Origin: Odobenus rosmarus divergens
Lineage: Eukaryota; Chordata; Mammalia; Carnivora; Odobenidae
Reading direction: 5' to 3'
Assembly (NCBI RefSeq): GCF_000321225.1
Contig: NW_004450665.1
Coordinates: 314,214 to 378,213, forward strand
Length of the DNA stretch: 64,000 nucleotides
Made by a program: the position numbers and the translations under genes. Under the pieces are notes generated by a model that worked only from the letters and a program-made list of their open reading frames with translations, ran no database searches and was not told the origin of the DNA. This document shows, piece by piece, positions 1 to 13,044 of this stretch (position 1 is the first letter of the stretch; the number at the start of each line of letters is the position of its first letter).

Positions 1-380
1 TGATAGACATCGGGGAGGGTATGTTCTATGGTGAGCGCTGTGAATTGTGCAAGACTGTTGAATCACAGATCTGTACCTCTGAAACAAATAATGCAACATA
101 TGTTAAGAAAAAAGAAAAAGAAGAATATAGCAGGAGGGGAAGAATGAAGGGGAGTAAGTCGGAGGGGGAGACGAACCATGAGAGACGATCGACTGAAAAA
201 CAAACTGAGGGTTCTAGAGGGGAGGCGGGTGGGGGGATGGGTTAGCCTGGTGTTGGGTATTAAAGAGGGCACAGTCTGCGTGGAGCACTGGGTGTTATGC
301 ACAAACAATGAATCATGGAACACTATATCAAGAACTAATGATATAATGTATGGTGATTAAGATAACAATATAAAATTTTA
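1..380 (+). mobile_element. Young carnivore L1, 3' UTR and tail
   Basis: This is the 3' untranslated end of a carnivore-lineage LINE-1, cut by the window edge. The same sequence recurs at 29369-29706: an A-rich stretch with AAG units, a purine-rich G run, then a conserved tail ending in an A/T-rich stretch near 375. The two copies match closely over about 300 bases, so both are relatively young. No coding part is present. Chance frames on both strands (for example 63-323 minus) come from this repeat. Confidence 0.85.
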
Positions 381-1100
381 AAAAAATGGGCAGAGAACGT
401 AAATAAGCATGTTTCCAAAGAAGATATGCAGATGGCCAACAGGCACATGGAAAGATGTTCAGCATCGCTAATTATCAGAGAAATGCAAATCAGAACCACA
501 GTGAGGTATCACCTCACACTTGTTAGAATTGCTGTTATCAAAAAGATAAGAAATAACAAGTTTTGAAGAGAATGTAGTGGAAAGAGAATCCTCATACACC
601 ATTGATGGTAATATAAATTGGTACAACTTCTATGGAAAGCAATATGGTGGTTCCTCAAAAAATGGAAAGTAGAATTACCGTATGATCCAGCTATTACACT
701 TCTAGGTTTTTATCCAAGAAAACAGAAATGCTGATTTGAAAAAAATATATGTACCCCTATGTTCATAGCAGCATTATTTGCAAGCTGTGGAAACAACTAA
801 AGTGTCCATCAATGGACAAATGAATAAAGAAGATGTGGCATACATATGTATAAATACTACCTGGCCTTAAAAAAGAAGGAACTTGCCATTTGTGACAACA
901 TAGATGGCCCTTGAGCATATTATGCTAAGTGGAGTAAGAGAAATACTGTTTGATTTTATTTATATGTGGAATCTAAAAAACAAAGCAAAACAAAACTCTC
1001 TAGGTACAGAGAATAGATTGGTGGTTATTAGAGAGGAAGTGTCTTGTGGGGGTGGACAAACAGGAATACAAACAGGATTGAATAGGGGTTGCTAAGGTTT
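381..1100 (+). mobile_element. Older L1: end of ORF2 and 3' UTR
   Basis: The sequence reads as the degenerate C-terminal end of L1 ORF2, recognisable from the conserved nucleotide stretch at 415-960, followed by 3' UTR to about 1100. It carries stops and indels in every frame. It abuts the younger L1 tail on its left, so the young copy probably inserted at or in it. Confidence 0.8.
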
Positions 1101-2399
1101 TAAAGGCAGGTCACTGTCAGGCTTTAAGTGTCCTATAGGACAGGCTGAGATATGTAGATTTTTTGATTAATGATCTCTTCTAATTGCAAGACATATGATG
1201 AAAAATAAAAGGCACACTTTGACCACCTTCAGATCCTTTTCCCAATTCCCCAAATTAGGTGTTTGTGAAATGCCTGCAGTTGTTATGCCAGTGATAGGAT
1301 TTAGTTTACAGGAGTCTCTTAATCAAGTTAGCCGAGCTAGGCTGATCTTTGTTGCAAAGATCATGGAATCAGTCAAGCAGTAGCTTATATGCCCAAAGAA
1401 AAATCTGATTAAAATGCTTAATATCATGATCATACCTTTCATAATCTTAATAATTATAGAGCACATACTACTTGCATTTTTTGAAGTGGTTGCAAAACTA
1501 CTTTTTCCATTGTGTGTATATTTGATGAATAAGCAGTTTCCTAAGCCTCCTTTCCCTCCCTTCACTGCTGCAGTGTTGAAGCTAATTATATCACCTTCTA
1601 CCTTTTCTTACTGTGGATATTTAAACGAACCCTTGCCCCATTAGCTCTTCATCTTTGCAGACTTCAAATACCTGGATCACTGCCACGTGCACCACTAACT
1701 CTCTTGTCCTATCCTTTGGTGCTTTCAATATCTCTGTCTGCCTCTTTATTATTGGACCTTCCCTCCTCCACTGATATGATCTTCCAACATGCCACATAAC
1801 CACTGACTTCCAAGGTCAACCCCAGGACCTCAATATTGTCATTAACTACAAACCCTCCATAAGTTTGCTGCTCATTCTCTCCAGTTCCCTAAATCAACTG
1901 TAACAAAAGGACATTTTTCCTACACTTGGTTCACTCCTGCCCCCACTTCCCTTCCACCCAGTTTTAGTTCCGTGTTCTAGCATTATAATGACTTCCTTGT
2001 AATAATCCTCAATTCATTTGCTCCTCTCTATTTCCATTATACTTGCTCAGAAAAACACGAGTGCTGGTTAAGTGCAGTTTTCCACGAGCTTCACATCTCC
2101 CCTGGGGGCAGAATGTGGCTGGGGGAAACTACACAGCTATCCTGAGTGGTCTTATCTTAAACTCGGGACTGCTGACTTCACATGGCACCCTCGTGCTGCA
2201 GACCTACCACATTCTCTGCTCCATCTTCTCTCCCCACACACTCCCAGCCTATTCTCCTCCCCTTCAGCTGATTATGTTCCCCAGTTCATTAAAATAACAA
2301 CTTATTTCTGTGTTCGCTCTTAAACTGTAAGAATTGTGGCCTTCACTTTCTTTGGCCTCATTCTTTCTCGAACCTATTCCAGAGGATTTCATCCCTAGC
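1101..2399. other. Intronic sequence, no assigned feature
   Basis: I see no exon, RNA gene or clear repeat. From about 1630 the plus strand is pyrimidine-rich and may be an unrecognised part of the L2 that becomes readable further on. Open frames here (such as 1414-1644) are short and have no domain signature. Confidence 0.4.
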
Positions 2400-3050
2400 A
2401 GAACAGCTCTTGTCAAGTGAGCAGTGGTCTTCATGTTGCTAAATCAGATGGGGAATTCTCAGTCTCCATCTTCATTACTCATCAGCGTTGGACATAGACC
2501 ATTCACTTCTCCTTTGGTCTCCCCCTAGTGCTCCTGCTCATGTAAGTTCTTCATTAGTTTTCTCATCTCTAAATAATGAAGAGCCAAGGTTTTAGTCCTT
2601 GGGCCTTTTTTCTTTCTATGCCCACTACCTAGAGCTCTCATCCAGTCTCATGGCCCTAGATTCTGTCTCTGTGCTCATGCGTGGCAAACTTGTATCTCTA
2701 GTTCTGTCCTCTCTATGGAGCCTCAGACCCAACTGCCTATTCATAGTCTAACAGGTATTTTTAGGTGTGTGTGGTTTTTTTTTTCTGTTCAAGACCAAAC
2801 TATCCATCAAAAACAAATGTTCCTCCCTCAGCTTTCTCCATATAAGTAAATGTCAGTTTCATGTTTCTCTTTGCTCTGCCCAAAAACATTCACTTCCTCT
2901 TTGAGTCTTCCTACCACGCCTCACATCCCAAATCCCACTTATCAGCAAAGACTCTCCTTCAGTGTATAGCCAGAGTCCAGTTGTTTCTTACCATCCCCAC
3001 CAGTTCCACTTCTGCATGGGGTTGCTGCAGCAACTTCCCGATTGATCGGC
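2400..3050 (+). mobile_element. Ancient L2 LINE, end of ORF2 region
   Basis: This is C/T-rich sequence resembling the region of L2 just after the reverse transcriptase core, including the characteristic stretches at 2580-2740 and 2890-3010. It is heavily decayed and I see no intact frame. The 8230-8720 fragment is from the same part of the same family. Confidence 0.6.
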
Positions 3051-3810
3051 ACAGAAGCCGGCAGTGGGGGGGCGGGGGGTACATTTAAATGAGATGTCTT
3101 CTTTTCATTTAGTGTAAAATGAAAGACTCTTCAAGTGGAGTTTTATTTATAAAATAATTCTTTTGTTTTCAGATGATGAAAATAATGCATGTTTAAAAGA
3201 AGTATTTCTACACTGTATAAAAACTTTATAATTCTACTTATTGGTTCCCCACAATCACTGTTGCCTTTAAATAAGCACTGCCCAGGGTTAGGATTAGGCA
3301 AGCAGGTATTAAGAATAGAGAGGATTTAAGTTGTGTTTTCATTGTTGTTATAGTCATTTATTTATAGTCTCTTTTATCATCATAAAGAAAGAGAACGTCA
3401 TCATATTGTAACTCGTTAAAATATTATTATGGAAAATTCCTATGACAAACCCCTGGATCCCTCTCACCTTTGACAGCTCCCATACTAACTCACTCACCTC
3501 TCCTGAAAAGGCCCAGAAACCAGAGGCAGAATATTCCATTAATATCATTAGACACTCCCTGATCTGAACAGTCAGCTCTCACCAAGCATCCATCTGTTTT
3601 CTCTCTACTCCATTGTCAGAATCATCCAGGTGTAATGTAACATGCAGACACTGCTATATATCCTGTAGTTTTCTCTGACAAAAATTCTTGTGTTGGTACC
3701 TTTTGACCTAAATGTATATATTGACCTCTTGTTCCATATGCCCGAGAAAGGATGATTGACAATCCCTTCAGTATTAATTTCATGTTTGAATTTTTCTCTT
3801 TTTAGCGTTC

Positions 3811-4022
3811 ATTTTTTAAATTAAATTAATTTTTTTGAGTGTAGTTGACACACAGTGTTACATTAGTTTCAGGTGTACAACATAGTGATTCAACAAATTT
3901 ATTCATTATGCTGTGCTGACACACAAGTGTAGCTACCCTCTTTCACCATACGACACCATTACGACACCTTTGACTATATTCCTTATTCCTGTAACTTATA
4001 CCTTCCATAACTGGAAGCCTGT
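3811..4022 (-). mobile_element. L1 3' end, antisense
   Basis: A T-rich start is followed by the reverse complement of an old L1 3' UTR. The same segment, with similar wording, is found antisense at 14330-14520 and 35912-36230. No coding capacity. Confidence 0.75.
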
Positions 4023-7000
4023 TCTTATTGGTGTTGTTGACTGAGGGGACATCTTCCTATTGATTTGATCATTTATTACTTGATTTTGTTCTAGCCTTCA
4101 GACACTTAACAGGCAATTTCCAACTGAACCTAATGTGCATTTTATTTATTCCAACATTAAACATAATCTTATAGCTCAAAGACTTCAGTGTTGTTTGACT
4201 TCAAATGCTAATATGTAAACTTCTTTTATCATATAATCTTCATAAGGATTTATTATATAGTATATCTCATTTCTCATACTTTAGGATTAGGGATTTAAAA
4301 ATTAGTAATTCAAAAGTAGTAATTTTATCCTGAGCCCCTGTGCTTATGGACCAGGATTCTGTATCCACCAGCAGTGGAACTGGGTAGCAAAGATGTATGT
4401 ATCATAGTGCTTATTTTACTATTAAGCCAGTCAGTTGTGCTTTTTATAAAAAGAAACACAGAAATAATTAGAAAGCTTGTATGTAAATACTTATTATTCT
4501 CCATTATTCTTTACGGAGTTGCTTTAGCTTTTCTCATGGATGATTCCAATATTAAAAACTGAAGCCGCAGCCTGCTCAATGCCCTTCTGGGGGTTGGTGG
4601 TGGTGTAGTGTGCATGTGTGTGCATGTGTGTATGTGTGTGTGTATGTAATGGATATAAAAAAAAATTTGTTATTGAATATGATCATTTTAAAGTCCCTCA
4701 ACATGACTTTTCTGATTGGCAGAGGCTGTATCTGAAGCTTCAAATCAGCTTCAGTCAAAATGCTTAGTTACTCCTTCCCAATGAGCAAATATCTCCTTCA
4801 GATTCCACCCTAGCACTTTTAATTTGTTCTGATGTGTCCTCCACATCTAGTTCCAGCAACCAGAATCTCTTTCTTTGTTTAGTTCCATGGTTAGACCAGA
4901 AGATGTTTAGAAAGACAATGTCTCCAAAGTCATTGTACCTATACCTGAGGCCCTATATAAGACCTTTGTAATTCACAGAATTTCTGCCTCCCTCCCTCCA
5001 CCAGTTAGTCATGTTATAAGAGGTCTGGGTATGAGTCTGCTTTGTTCACCCCTGTGTCTTCAATGTCTAGTCTAGTGAAAGCCTTGTGAGAGATTTTTAT
5101 TGGGTAAATGAAAATTATTGTTGAATGAACGAATGGATGAATGATCCCATACTCTTCCTCTAAATGTAAGTGACATTAAGTCATCACAAATAGATATCAT
5201 GCCAAGCAATTTGATAAGGGGCCAAAAATCCCAAAGGAGACAGGAACCAGTTGTAACTGGCAGCATCTGGAAAGGTTTCATGGAATATGGGTTCTTTGAA
5301 GAGATAAAGGTGAACTAAGCCAGTATGAACAAAACGAATCCAATTGGAACAAAGTGAGGCAAAGGTGACTGAGTAGGGAGTACTCAGGAATGTAGGACAT
5401 GTTTGAGAAAGCTGAACAATAGTTTGGCTAAAATATAATAATAAATCCATCTGGCCACATGTTGGACAGTTTGAATGCAAAGCCGGAGATCGGACATTTC
5501 CTGGGTAGGTATCTGACAGAAAAACCAACAGGGTGTAGATGAAGTATATACTTTTCACATTGAAAACACATGGGATTAAATGGCAGCCACAATACAGCAC
5601 ACGAAGGAGAGTACTAATGGAAAATAGCCATTTTTTCTGGGAAAACTTTTACTCTTCAAAATGCAGGCCCATGCACGATGCCCTCAGTTGATTTTCCTGG
5701 AGGGTCCCAGGCGGCCAGGCTTTATCTTTCCTGGGCTTCAGGAAGAGGGCAAGGTCAAAGTTGCATCAAAGTGTGTGGACGGCCCGATTGGTTTGTTCAT
5801 GATGACTTCCACTTTTTACAGGCAAACCTAAATATATAATTCCTAGAAGAGAATGATAAAAGAGAGGACATAAAGCAGGGACTATGTGGCATAGTTTCAG
5901 GTTGCAGTAGAATAAAAGTAATTTGTAAAATTCATTTTCAAACAGAAACATTTAAATTGCAAAGAACAGTACAAATAAAGTAAATACTTATTTAATTGGC
6001 TCACATTAAAAGAAATACTGAATAGTAACTATACAGCTTGTTATTTGACAAATGGTGAAGTGGGGCAATTAAAGCAATCACAAGAGTCTACCTTCAGTTT
6101 ATTTTTGCATGAAGACTTCCCAGAATAGTCTATCCCACAGTGTACCCTCAGGACCTCACCCAAGACTTGAGCCTTGTAACCTACTCAATATTACAAAATC
6201 ACTTCTCTCTTATTAACTTTACTTCGTAATCTTATACTTAATAGTAAATTTGTGCTGTATTGCTATTTGATATCTTATTTTTTCAACTAGATAGCACAAG
6301 GCAAGGGCCCTATCTCACACTTTTCTTGAATCTTATACTGTTCATTTCATAATTAACATTACATAAATTGCATGGAACTGAATTGCCACAAGGATGGAGG
6401 ATTCAATGGAGCATAGACCTTTCATTGTTCAATTTATTTATATTCTTTACAAGCCACTAGTGTCATAGGATTCTAAAGTTCATTTATGTGTTGAATTCTC
6501 TGTCTTTTGAACTGTCATTATTCACTTAAAACATAGATTTATACTTATACTTTAGAAAGAAAGAGGGATAAGAAGAAGAACTCTCCCATTGTTTTATTTC
6601 TTACTTATGTGATACCTGTTCTTCTGAGTCTGTGTTTGACCTTGGATTTGTTAGAAGTGAAAGTGAGGATAGATTTTGGAATCAGAAACCTGATTCTGTT
6701 TACTCTGGTGTTTCCCAACCCATGTTCTCCCCACTTGTACTTTGAACCTAGTACAATTATTTTTTTCAGGAAGCATTTTGACAGATGCATTCTGTATTTA
6801 ATGATAAAAATGAAGAAAAATGTCCTACCTTCAGTGAGGTCACAGTCTGGGAAGAAAGAGATTCAGTAATCACCTAGTTAATTAGCTTGATTATAAAATG
6901 GAGGCCTCCAGTTAGCAGAATTTCTGTTTAACTGGATTTTTTAATTAACTCAGGATTAACCCATCTGTTCAGTGAAGCTACTTAGAATAAGAGGAGCTTC

Positions 7001-7159
7001 CATTCTAAAGGGTTATTTTCAGAAGTACATATATAGGTACATGTAAATATGAGTTTATGATTCAATGTATAATTTTAGAGATGCACCATTTTGCCAGCAC
7101 AAGATAGCATTCCATTATGGAGATATTTACAAGAAAAATAGAAAGTAAAGCTCATCTCC
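4023..7159. other. Intronic sequence with one TG microsatellite
   Basis: No exon is visible. A (TG)n-type microsatellite with interruptions lies at 4605-4648. A possible L2 tail lies near 5045-5140. The longest frame is 5184-5600 on the minus strand (138 codons). It has no recognisable motif, no promoter and no splice context, and I treat it as chance. The rest is AT-rich and unassigned. Confidence 0.45.
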
Positions 7160-7450
7160 TAAGCAAGCACTTATCAGTCATCTACCAAGAAATGGGTACT
7201 AGTGTTCTACACATGATGTCACCATGCCCCAGAGCAGCTCCCAGTCTAGTGAAGGAATTAAACAGATAAAGAAATCATCATAGTACACTGTGGTGAGTGA
7301 TTCTCAGCATGGAAGAGGGAGCATCTACTTCCACCTGAGGATGCAGAAGTGGTTTCCAGAAGATGTGGAATAGGCAGGATAGTTTAGTTGAAGGGAACAG
7401 CATGGGCAGCAGATTAAGGGAAGTGCAGGTCATTTCCTAGGATTGAAAAG
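7160..7450 (-). mobile_element. Probable L2 fragment, antisense
   Basis: The order of weak matches fits the antisense L2 3' region: a segment about stored or tallied units near 7270-7310, then one near 7340-7400. Decay is heavy and the call rests on general resemblance to other L2 antisense copies in the window (37870-38440). Confidence 0.4.
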
Positions 7451-7454
7451 ATAA

Positions 7455-7812
7455 TGTCTTAGTCCATTTGGGCTACTATGACAAAATACCATAGACTGAG
7501 TGGCTTATAAACAATAAACATTTGCTTCGCACAATTCTGGAGTCTGAGAAGTATAAGATCAAGATGGTGGCAGATTTGGTGTCAGGGGAAAACCTGCTTC
7601 CTAGACAGCCATCTTTCTGCTACCGCCTCACCTGGTGGAAGGGAAGGGAGGGCTCTGGGGTCTCTTCTATAGGGGCACTAATCCCATACATGAGGGCACT
7701 GCCCTCGTTACCTAGTCACCCTTCAAAGGCCCCACCTCCTAATACCATCGCCACAGTGGTTGACATTTCAACATACGAATTTCGGGGAAGCACAAACATC
7801 CAGATCATAGCA
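7455..7812 (-). mobile_element. MaLR (MLT1-like) solo LTR, antisense
   Basis: Read on the minus strand this runs from TGCTATGA to AAGACA, with TG/CA ends and a typical MaLR end region just after an A-rich polyadenylation-type stretch. A second member of the same family is at 21102-21462, also antisense. The 128-codon frame over it (7522-7908) is a repeat shadow and not a gene. The exact subfamily is not certain. Confidence 0.7.
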
Positions 7813-8229
7813 GGCAGTATCGTTGATCCTTTCTCATTCTATTTTCTTTGGGGAATAACTATTTATTTCTACACAACAAGCCACAAACCTTGTATCAGTT
7901 CTGTGTAAACTAACCAACAAAGATAAGTATTGATTCTTCCCTGCTCTATTACAACAGAGGTGATTTCCCTCAGCTGTATGGGCAAACACTGTCTCTTTTG
8001 GATCTTACCACTTATACCAGTGAAACTACACTATAGATGTTTCCTTTTCTTCCCTGTGTATTGCACTGTGAGCTTCTAACCAGATCACTGCCGTCAGCAT
8101 TTAAACACGCTCGAGTCTGTCCCATGGTAATCTTGGTTCCATACCTAAGTCCCTACAACCTCAGCTCCCCTTGACAATAAAAACTTCTCGAAGAGTTGTC
8201 TGTATGTAGTTCCACATTGCCACTTAATC

Positions 8230-8720
8230 CTGGCCCACTCCAGTCTTTTGCCTCCATCTCTTGACCAAGACAGCCCTCCTCAAAGGTCACTAACGACATC
8301 TGTGTCTCTTAGCAAAATGGACTTTTCCCTTTTCCTTGTTTCTCCTCTTGAATGTGTTTGGCACTATGTCAGTTTTTCTTTCTTCAAACAATCTCTTACA
8401 TTGGTCCCTGTGACATCACACTCTTTTATTTCTCTCTTATTTCTTCGGATTCTGCCTGCTGCCACTGGTTTTCTTTTGTAGGCTTGTTTTTCTTCATGCA
8501 GGCATGAATTGTGGGTTCCCAAAGACTCGGTACAAAGCTTGCTTCTTCTGCTCTTGCCCTCGCATTGCCCATGGATTCAGTGTCTTTGCACTCTAAACAC
8601 TCCCAAATTTAAATTTCCGGGCAAGAACTGCCTTCTAATATATCCAAGTTTATTTAATAAGCACCTCAAATGCCACTCCTGCGAGACTGAACATATCTGC
8701 CATCCCTTATATCGTAAAAT
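8230..8720 (+). mobile_element. Ancient L2 LINE, ORF2 fragment
   Basis: C/T-rich plus-strand sequence at 8260-8460 resembles the L2 reverse transcriptase coding region, and 8570-8720 the part just after it. Internal deletions separate the two parts. The frame at 8248-8481 is a decayed piece of this LINE and has no independent support. Confidence 0.6.
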
Positions 8721-8828
8721 CTGGCCTGACCCCATTCTTTTCTATATAAGAAATAACATAATTACCTACCTTTATTCTTTAGATTAAGAGACCATAAAAA
8801 AGTCTTTTAATTGTAAAAGTACTTACAA

Positions 8829-9048
8829 CAGAGTTTCTCAAGCTTGGCACTATCAACATTTTGGGCCAGGTAATTCTTTGTTGTGAAGGTCACTCCTATA
8901 CGTTATGGGTTGTTCATCAGTATCCTTGCCTGACCTATACCCATGAGAGGCCATTAGCACCCTCTTCCAGTTGTGACAGCCCGATTGTGTCCAAACATTG
9001 CTAAAGGCCTTTCAGAGAAGTAAAACCAGCCTTGATTGAGAACCACTG
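8829..9048 (-). mobile_element. MER20 (hAT-type DNA transposon relic)
   Basis: The ends are imperfect inverted repeats of the CAGTGGTTCTCAA type: CAGAGTTTCTCAAG on the left, TTGAGAACCACTG on the right. Length (220 bp) and internal sequence fit MER20 in antisense. Flanks (ACTTACAA and CTTTACAG) may be an eroded 8-bp target duplication. Non-coding. Confidence 0.8.
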
Positions 9049-9309
9049 CTTTACAGGGCAGACAAGAAAGTAAGGTGCTTTTATTAAAAAACAGAAACCA
9101 TACTGAAGTTTTCATGATGTCACTGGAGCAGAAGATTTAAAATTGGAAAATAATAAGAAATCTAGTAAGTGAATTATTCAGGTATATGTCTGAGATGATC
9201 ATATTATGTATAATTTATGAACCATCAATATTTCAAATGTTAGATGCATGCTATGAATTCCATTGGTTATCGAAATGCTTTTCATAAAAATTTGCCCAAG
9301 AAAGGATTT

Positions 9310-10200
9310 GTCTTATCACCTCACACCTGTTAGTATGGCTGTCATTACAAAGACAAGAGGTAAATGTTGGCGAGGATATGGAGAAAAGGAAACCCTTGTG
9401 CACTGTTGGTGGGCATATAAATGGGTGGAGCCACTGTGGAAAACAGTATGGAGGTTCCATGAAAAATTATAGATAGAACTGTTATATGATCCAGCAATCC
9501 CACTTCTGGGTATATATCTGAAGGAAATGAAACCACCACTTTGAGATATCCACACCCCCATGTTCATTGCAACATTATTTGCAATAGCGAAGATATGGAA
9601 ACAATCTAAGTGTCCATCAGCTAATGAGTGGCTAAAGAAAATGTGACATACGCACACACATACATATACAGAGGAATATTATTCAGCCATAAAAAAGAAA
9701 GAAATCCTGCCATTTACAGTAACATGGATGCACCTTGAGGGCATTATGCTAAGTGAAATAAGTCAGACAGAGAAAGGCAAATACTATATAGTCTCACTCT
9801 CATGTGGAATTTAAGAAAAAAATGAACTCCTAACAACAGAACAGATTGTTGGTTGCCAGAGACATGCAGCATGTGGGGAGGATGGGTGAAGGTAGTCAAA
9901 AGATACAAACTTCCAGTTACAAGATTATTGTGTTCTGGGGAATGTACTGTACAACATGGTGACCACAGCTAACAATACTGTATGGTATATTTGAAAGTCA
10001 CTAAGATGTTCAGAGTAGATCTTAAAAGTTCTTACCCCTCCCCCAAATTTGTAACAATGTGAGGTGATGGATGGTAACTTATTGTACTGATCATTTCACA
10101 ACATACATATATAGATAGATCTATTTATATATATCAAACCTTTGTGTTGTACACCTTAAACTAACACAATGTTATATACCAGATATAGCTCAGTAAAACC
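9310..10200 (+). mobile_element. L1, end of ORF2 and 3' UTR
   Basis: This is a well-preserved but broken stretch of the C-terminal part of L1 ORF2 (9310-9830), followed by 3' UTR to about 10200. It resembles the copy at 381-1100 and extends further into the 3' end. Frames at 9263-9472 and on the minus strand at 9251-9657 are fragments or shadows of it. Confidence 0.85.
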
Positions 10201-10279
10201 AGCAGATGGGGAAGATTTGTCTGGTGAGAACCAAGAAACCATATCTGGACCTTGCTGATAGCACCTGACTATTTCAGAG

Positions 10280-10600
10280 CGTTTCTCCCCTCCCCTCCTC
10301 CATCTCTAAACCACAGGCACAGTTTCTTGAAGTCACATGCTTCCCCCTGTCACTCAGTGCTTGGAATTCCCCCTTCACATAACCTTTTTCATCCTCCAGA
10401 ACATTGATTAGGCGTCACTTTCCCAAAAGGCCTTCCCTGCACCCCCAAAGTCCCCTCTCTTGTTTTATGCTGTCTTAGAACTGTGCTCTGTTCCTTCTGC
10501 ACATAACCTAACTTTATCACTGAATATGCTTTTGGATGAGTATTTGAATATTTATTACACTCAATAGACTTTAAACAAGAATGTAAGGAATAAACTGTAA
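10280..10600 (+). mobile_element. L2 3' region
   Basis: The plus strand shows the L2 end pattern: C/T-rich text with CCTTCCCTG near 10430, then a run resembling the 3' terminal part near 10500-10580. It is decayed and has no reading frame. Confidence 0.55.
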
Positions 10601-10638
10601 AACATGCATCCCTTGCAGCGATGTGTATGATTAAATAG

Positions 10639-10670
10639 AAAGGAAGGGAGGGAGGAAGGAAGGAAGGAAG
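10639..10670. repeat. (GGAA)n simple repeat
   Basis: A 32-base run of GGAA/GGGA units. Confidence 0.9.
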
Positions 10671-13044
10671 ATGTCAGGCTCATGGGTTGCTACCTTGCCT
10701 ACCAATAGCACAGGAATTTGAAATCAACACCACACTAAAATTAAATCCTCGATAGACTGGTCATCCACAAGGTACAGTATCTTTCCCCTGTGTCATGCCA
10801 CTTCCTGTGCACCATAATTGAAATTCCGATTAGCATCTCAAATACTGTTTTTTGGCATTGTTAAATTCCCTCGGTGAATATTACACACCTTACCGTTTAA
10901 GAAAAAAATGTTTAGGTGGTAAATGCATTAATTAATTATTTGAAATTTTACTTTGTTCCACAAAATTTCACAGGTTTTAAACTGAAAGTTCTACTGTAGC
11001 TGTTGAGAGTGGGAATACAGTTGTAGGCAATATATAGTAGTTTATTTGGTCCTAGTGTGTTTACTGTTGGATCATCAGAGGAAAGGGCTGTGATCCTCAG
11101 GTCATCCTGGAACATTCCCTCGGTGACAAGAGTGAAGCCTCATGTTTGCTTGGTGAATCAATAAGAAAGAGACCTTTTGGGCAAAAATGTTGAATACTGA
11201 ATTTGACACTTGTTTTGGAAAGACAAGTTGTGAATTTCATACTGGCATGTAATGTTACCTATGAAATTTTCAACCTATTTTTGTATTTTCACATCAGTTG
11301 AAATTTCTTGGGAGCCTGCTTTCTCCTCCATGTCCTACAAACTGCAGTAAAATGGTGGGCCTCTGGGTGTTTGCAAACTGCCTGTGGGTAGACTGTTGCT
11401 GTGTTCATATCCAGAACTCTGTGAATTTGTCTAACAGAGGGTTGAAATATCAAAATCTAAAAGCAAATCCTTTTCTCTGATACATCCTCGTATTTTATAA
11501 TCTAGGTAGGAACAATGGCAAAATTTGGACGTGTTTGAATATTTAAGAACCATGAAATTAGTATCTATTAAAGTAACAATGCTTTGTTGTCATTTTAAAT
11601 AATATATGCACTTTAAAGTATTGGGAAATTTTTTCGTACTCCAGAAGTACATTGTCAGTCCACTAAAATAATGAAAAGCTAATAGCAAAAAAGTGAAGGA
11701 GAGATATTGAAACTTACTGAAGGTCACAGAGCCAGAAAGGATAGAACTGAGAGTAGAAAGTGGAAAAGTAAGTTACTGATGACTATTCATCTGGGCTTCA
11801 TGTTCAGGGTTATGCCTTCTCTGTATTTGTTAATAGCTGTAGTATAATACCCCACAGTGGCTGACTTAATGCCTTAGCAAATATTTTTCCCTTCAAATAA
11901 CAATTGCTATTTTTATATGTTAATTTAAAGTAGCTACAAGGAAACAGAATCCTGTGCATGACTGCTAGAATAAAATCCTGGGCTTTTTTTCCCCCATAAT
12001 AGTAATGTGGAGTATTTTTTTAAATCCCTACACGTTTATTTCAAAATTAAATTGAAATGTTGCCTACCAAGATATTTAGGCTGGTGTATCTATCTTGTCC
12101 TAAAGTTTGAATTCTCCCTTCTAATTTCTATATTGAGAGAGATGGAATTCTCCAGTGCTTTTCCAAGGAAAAAAGAAATCCATAATAATAATAATAATAA
12201 ATTCATATTTAATGGTTCATAATATCCTCCATCTATATTTGGTTTTATATGTACTTTTAACATATTCGAAAATGAAGGTTATGCCTGTTTTGCATATAAC
12301 TGATGTATCTATGTTAATGAGCAGAGGCTGATAAGGACAAGAAGGAAAGCTGTTTTGATTATCTAAGGTAGTGGAACATGAAGTAATTTTTTTTAGTTCT
12401 TTTAAAGTGTTTTGTGTCTTCAGTTGCACATGAGGACACCTGCTACTCTGGGAAGTCATAGCACTTCAGATAAATGAGTTACAGTCACAGTCACAATGCC
12501 ATGCTCTGAAAACCAAACTCCAGGGTTCTGGGCAGGTGCCCAGCCTCCTCTTCTCCCTCTTTAGACCATAGAATTTACCTGAAACATCAGCTTCCCTTTT
12601 AACTGTCACACCGCACATTATCTTGTGTATTATTTGTGTATCTGGTGTGTGTGTGTGTGTGTGTGTAGAGTGGACAGGATATACTGTGAATTCTTGCAAA
12701 TGTCCTCAAAACCTTTATACTCTTAGTCTTTGGAAACAGGGGAGGGAGAAGTAGATATAATTTTATTGATTCATCCAAAAGTTAATTCTGATGACAGCTT
12801 TTTTGTGTAAGCCTGTTCTGGGTAACATAGAGAATGCCAGGATTTTGAAATGTAAGTTCTTGACCTCTAAGGTCAAAATCTGCCCAGAAAAAGCATGGTT
12901 CCTAAAAGTTTTACCACAGTAAATGAGTGGAGCCCACTTCAGACTGGAAATCCACAAATCACTACCAGGTATTATTAAGGTCATAACTCAGCAGAAAAGC
13001 CCAGCAGCAGCAGAACAAGAATCCCTGCCAAGATTTGCCTAGAC
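10671..13044. other. Intronic sequence with short simple repeats
   Basis: No gene or clear large repeat. A short MIR-like antisense piece may lie at about 11700-11740. An (AAT)n run is at 12183-12201 and a (GT)n run at 12645-12666. The frames here are short, and the minus-strand frames at 12217-12984 show no domain. Confidence 0.45.

Noticed and set aside
5184..5600. 138-codon minus-strand open frame
   Set aside because: No domain, no promoter, no splice or poly-A context. Its residues look like translated AT-rich intron, so a chance frame is the simplest explanation.
7522..7908. 128-codon plus-strand open frame
   Set aside because: It lies mostly in an antisense MaLR LTR, a non-coding repeat whose second copy at 21102-21462 is not open in the same way.
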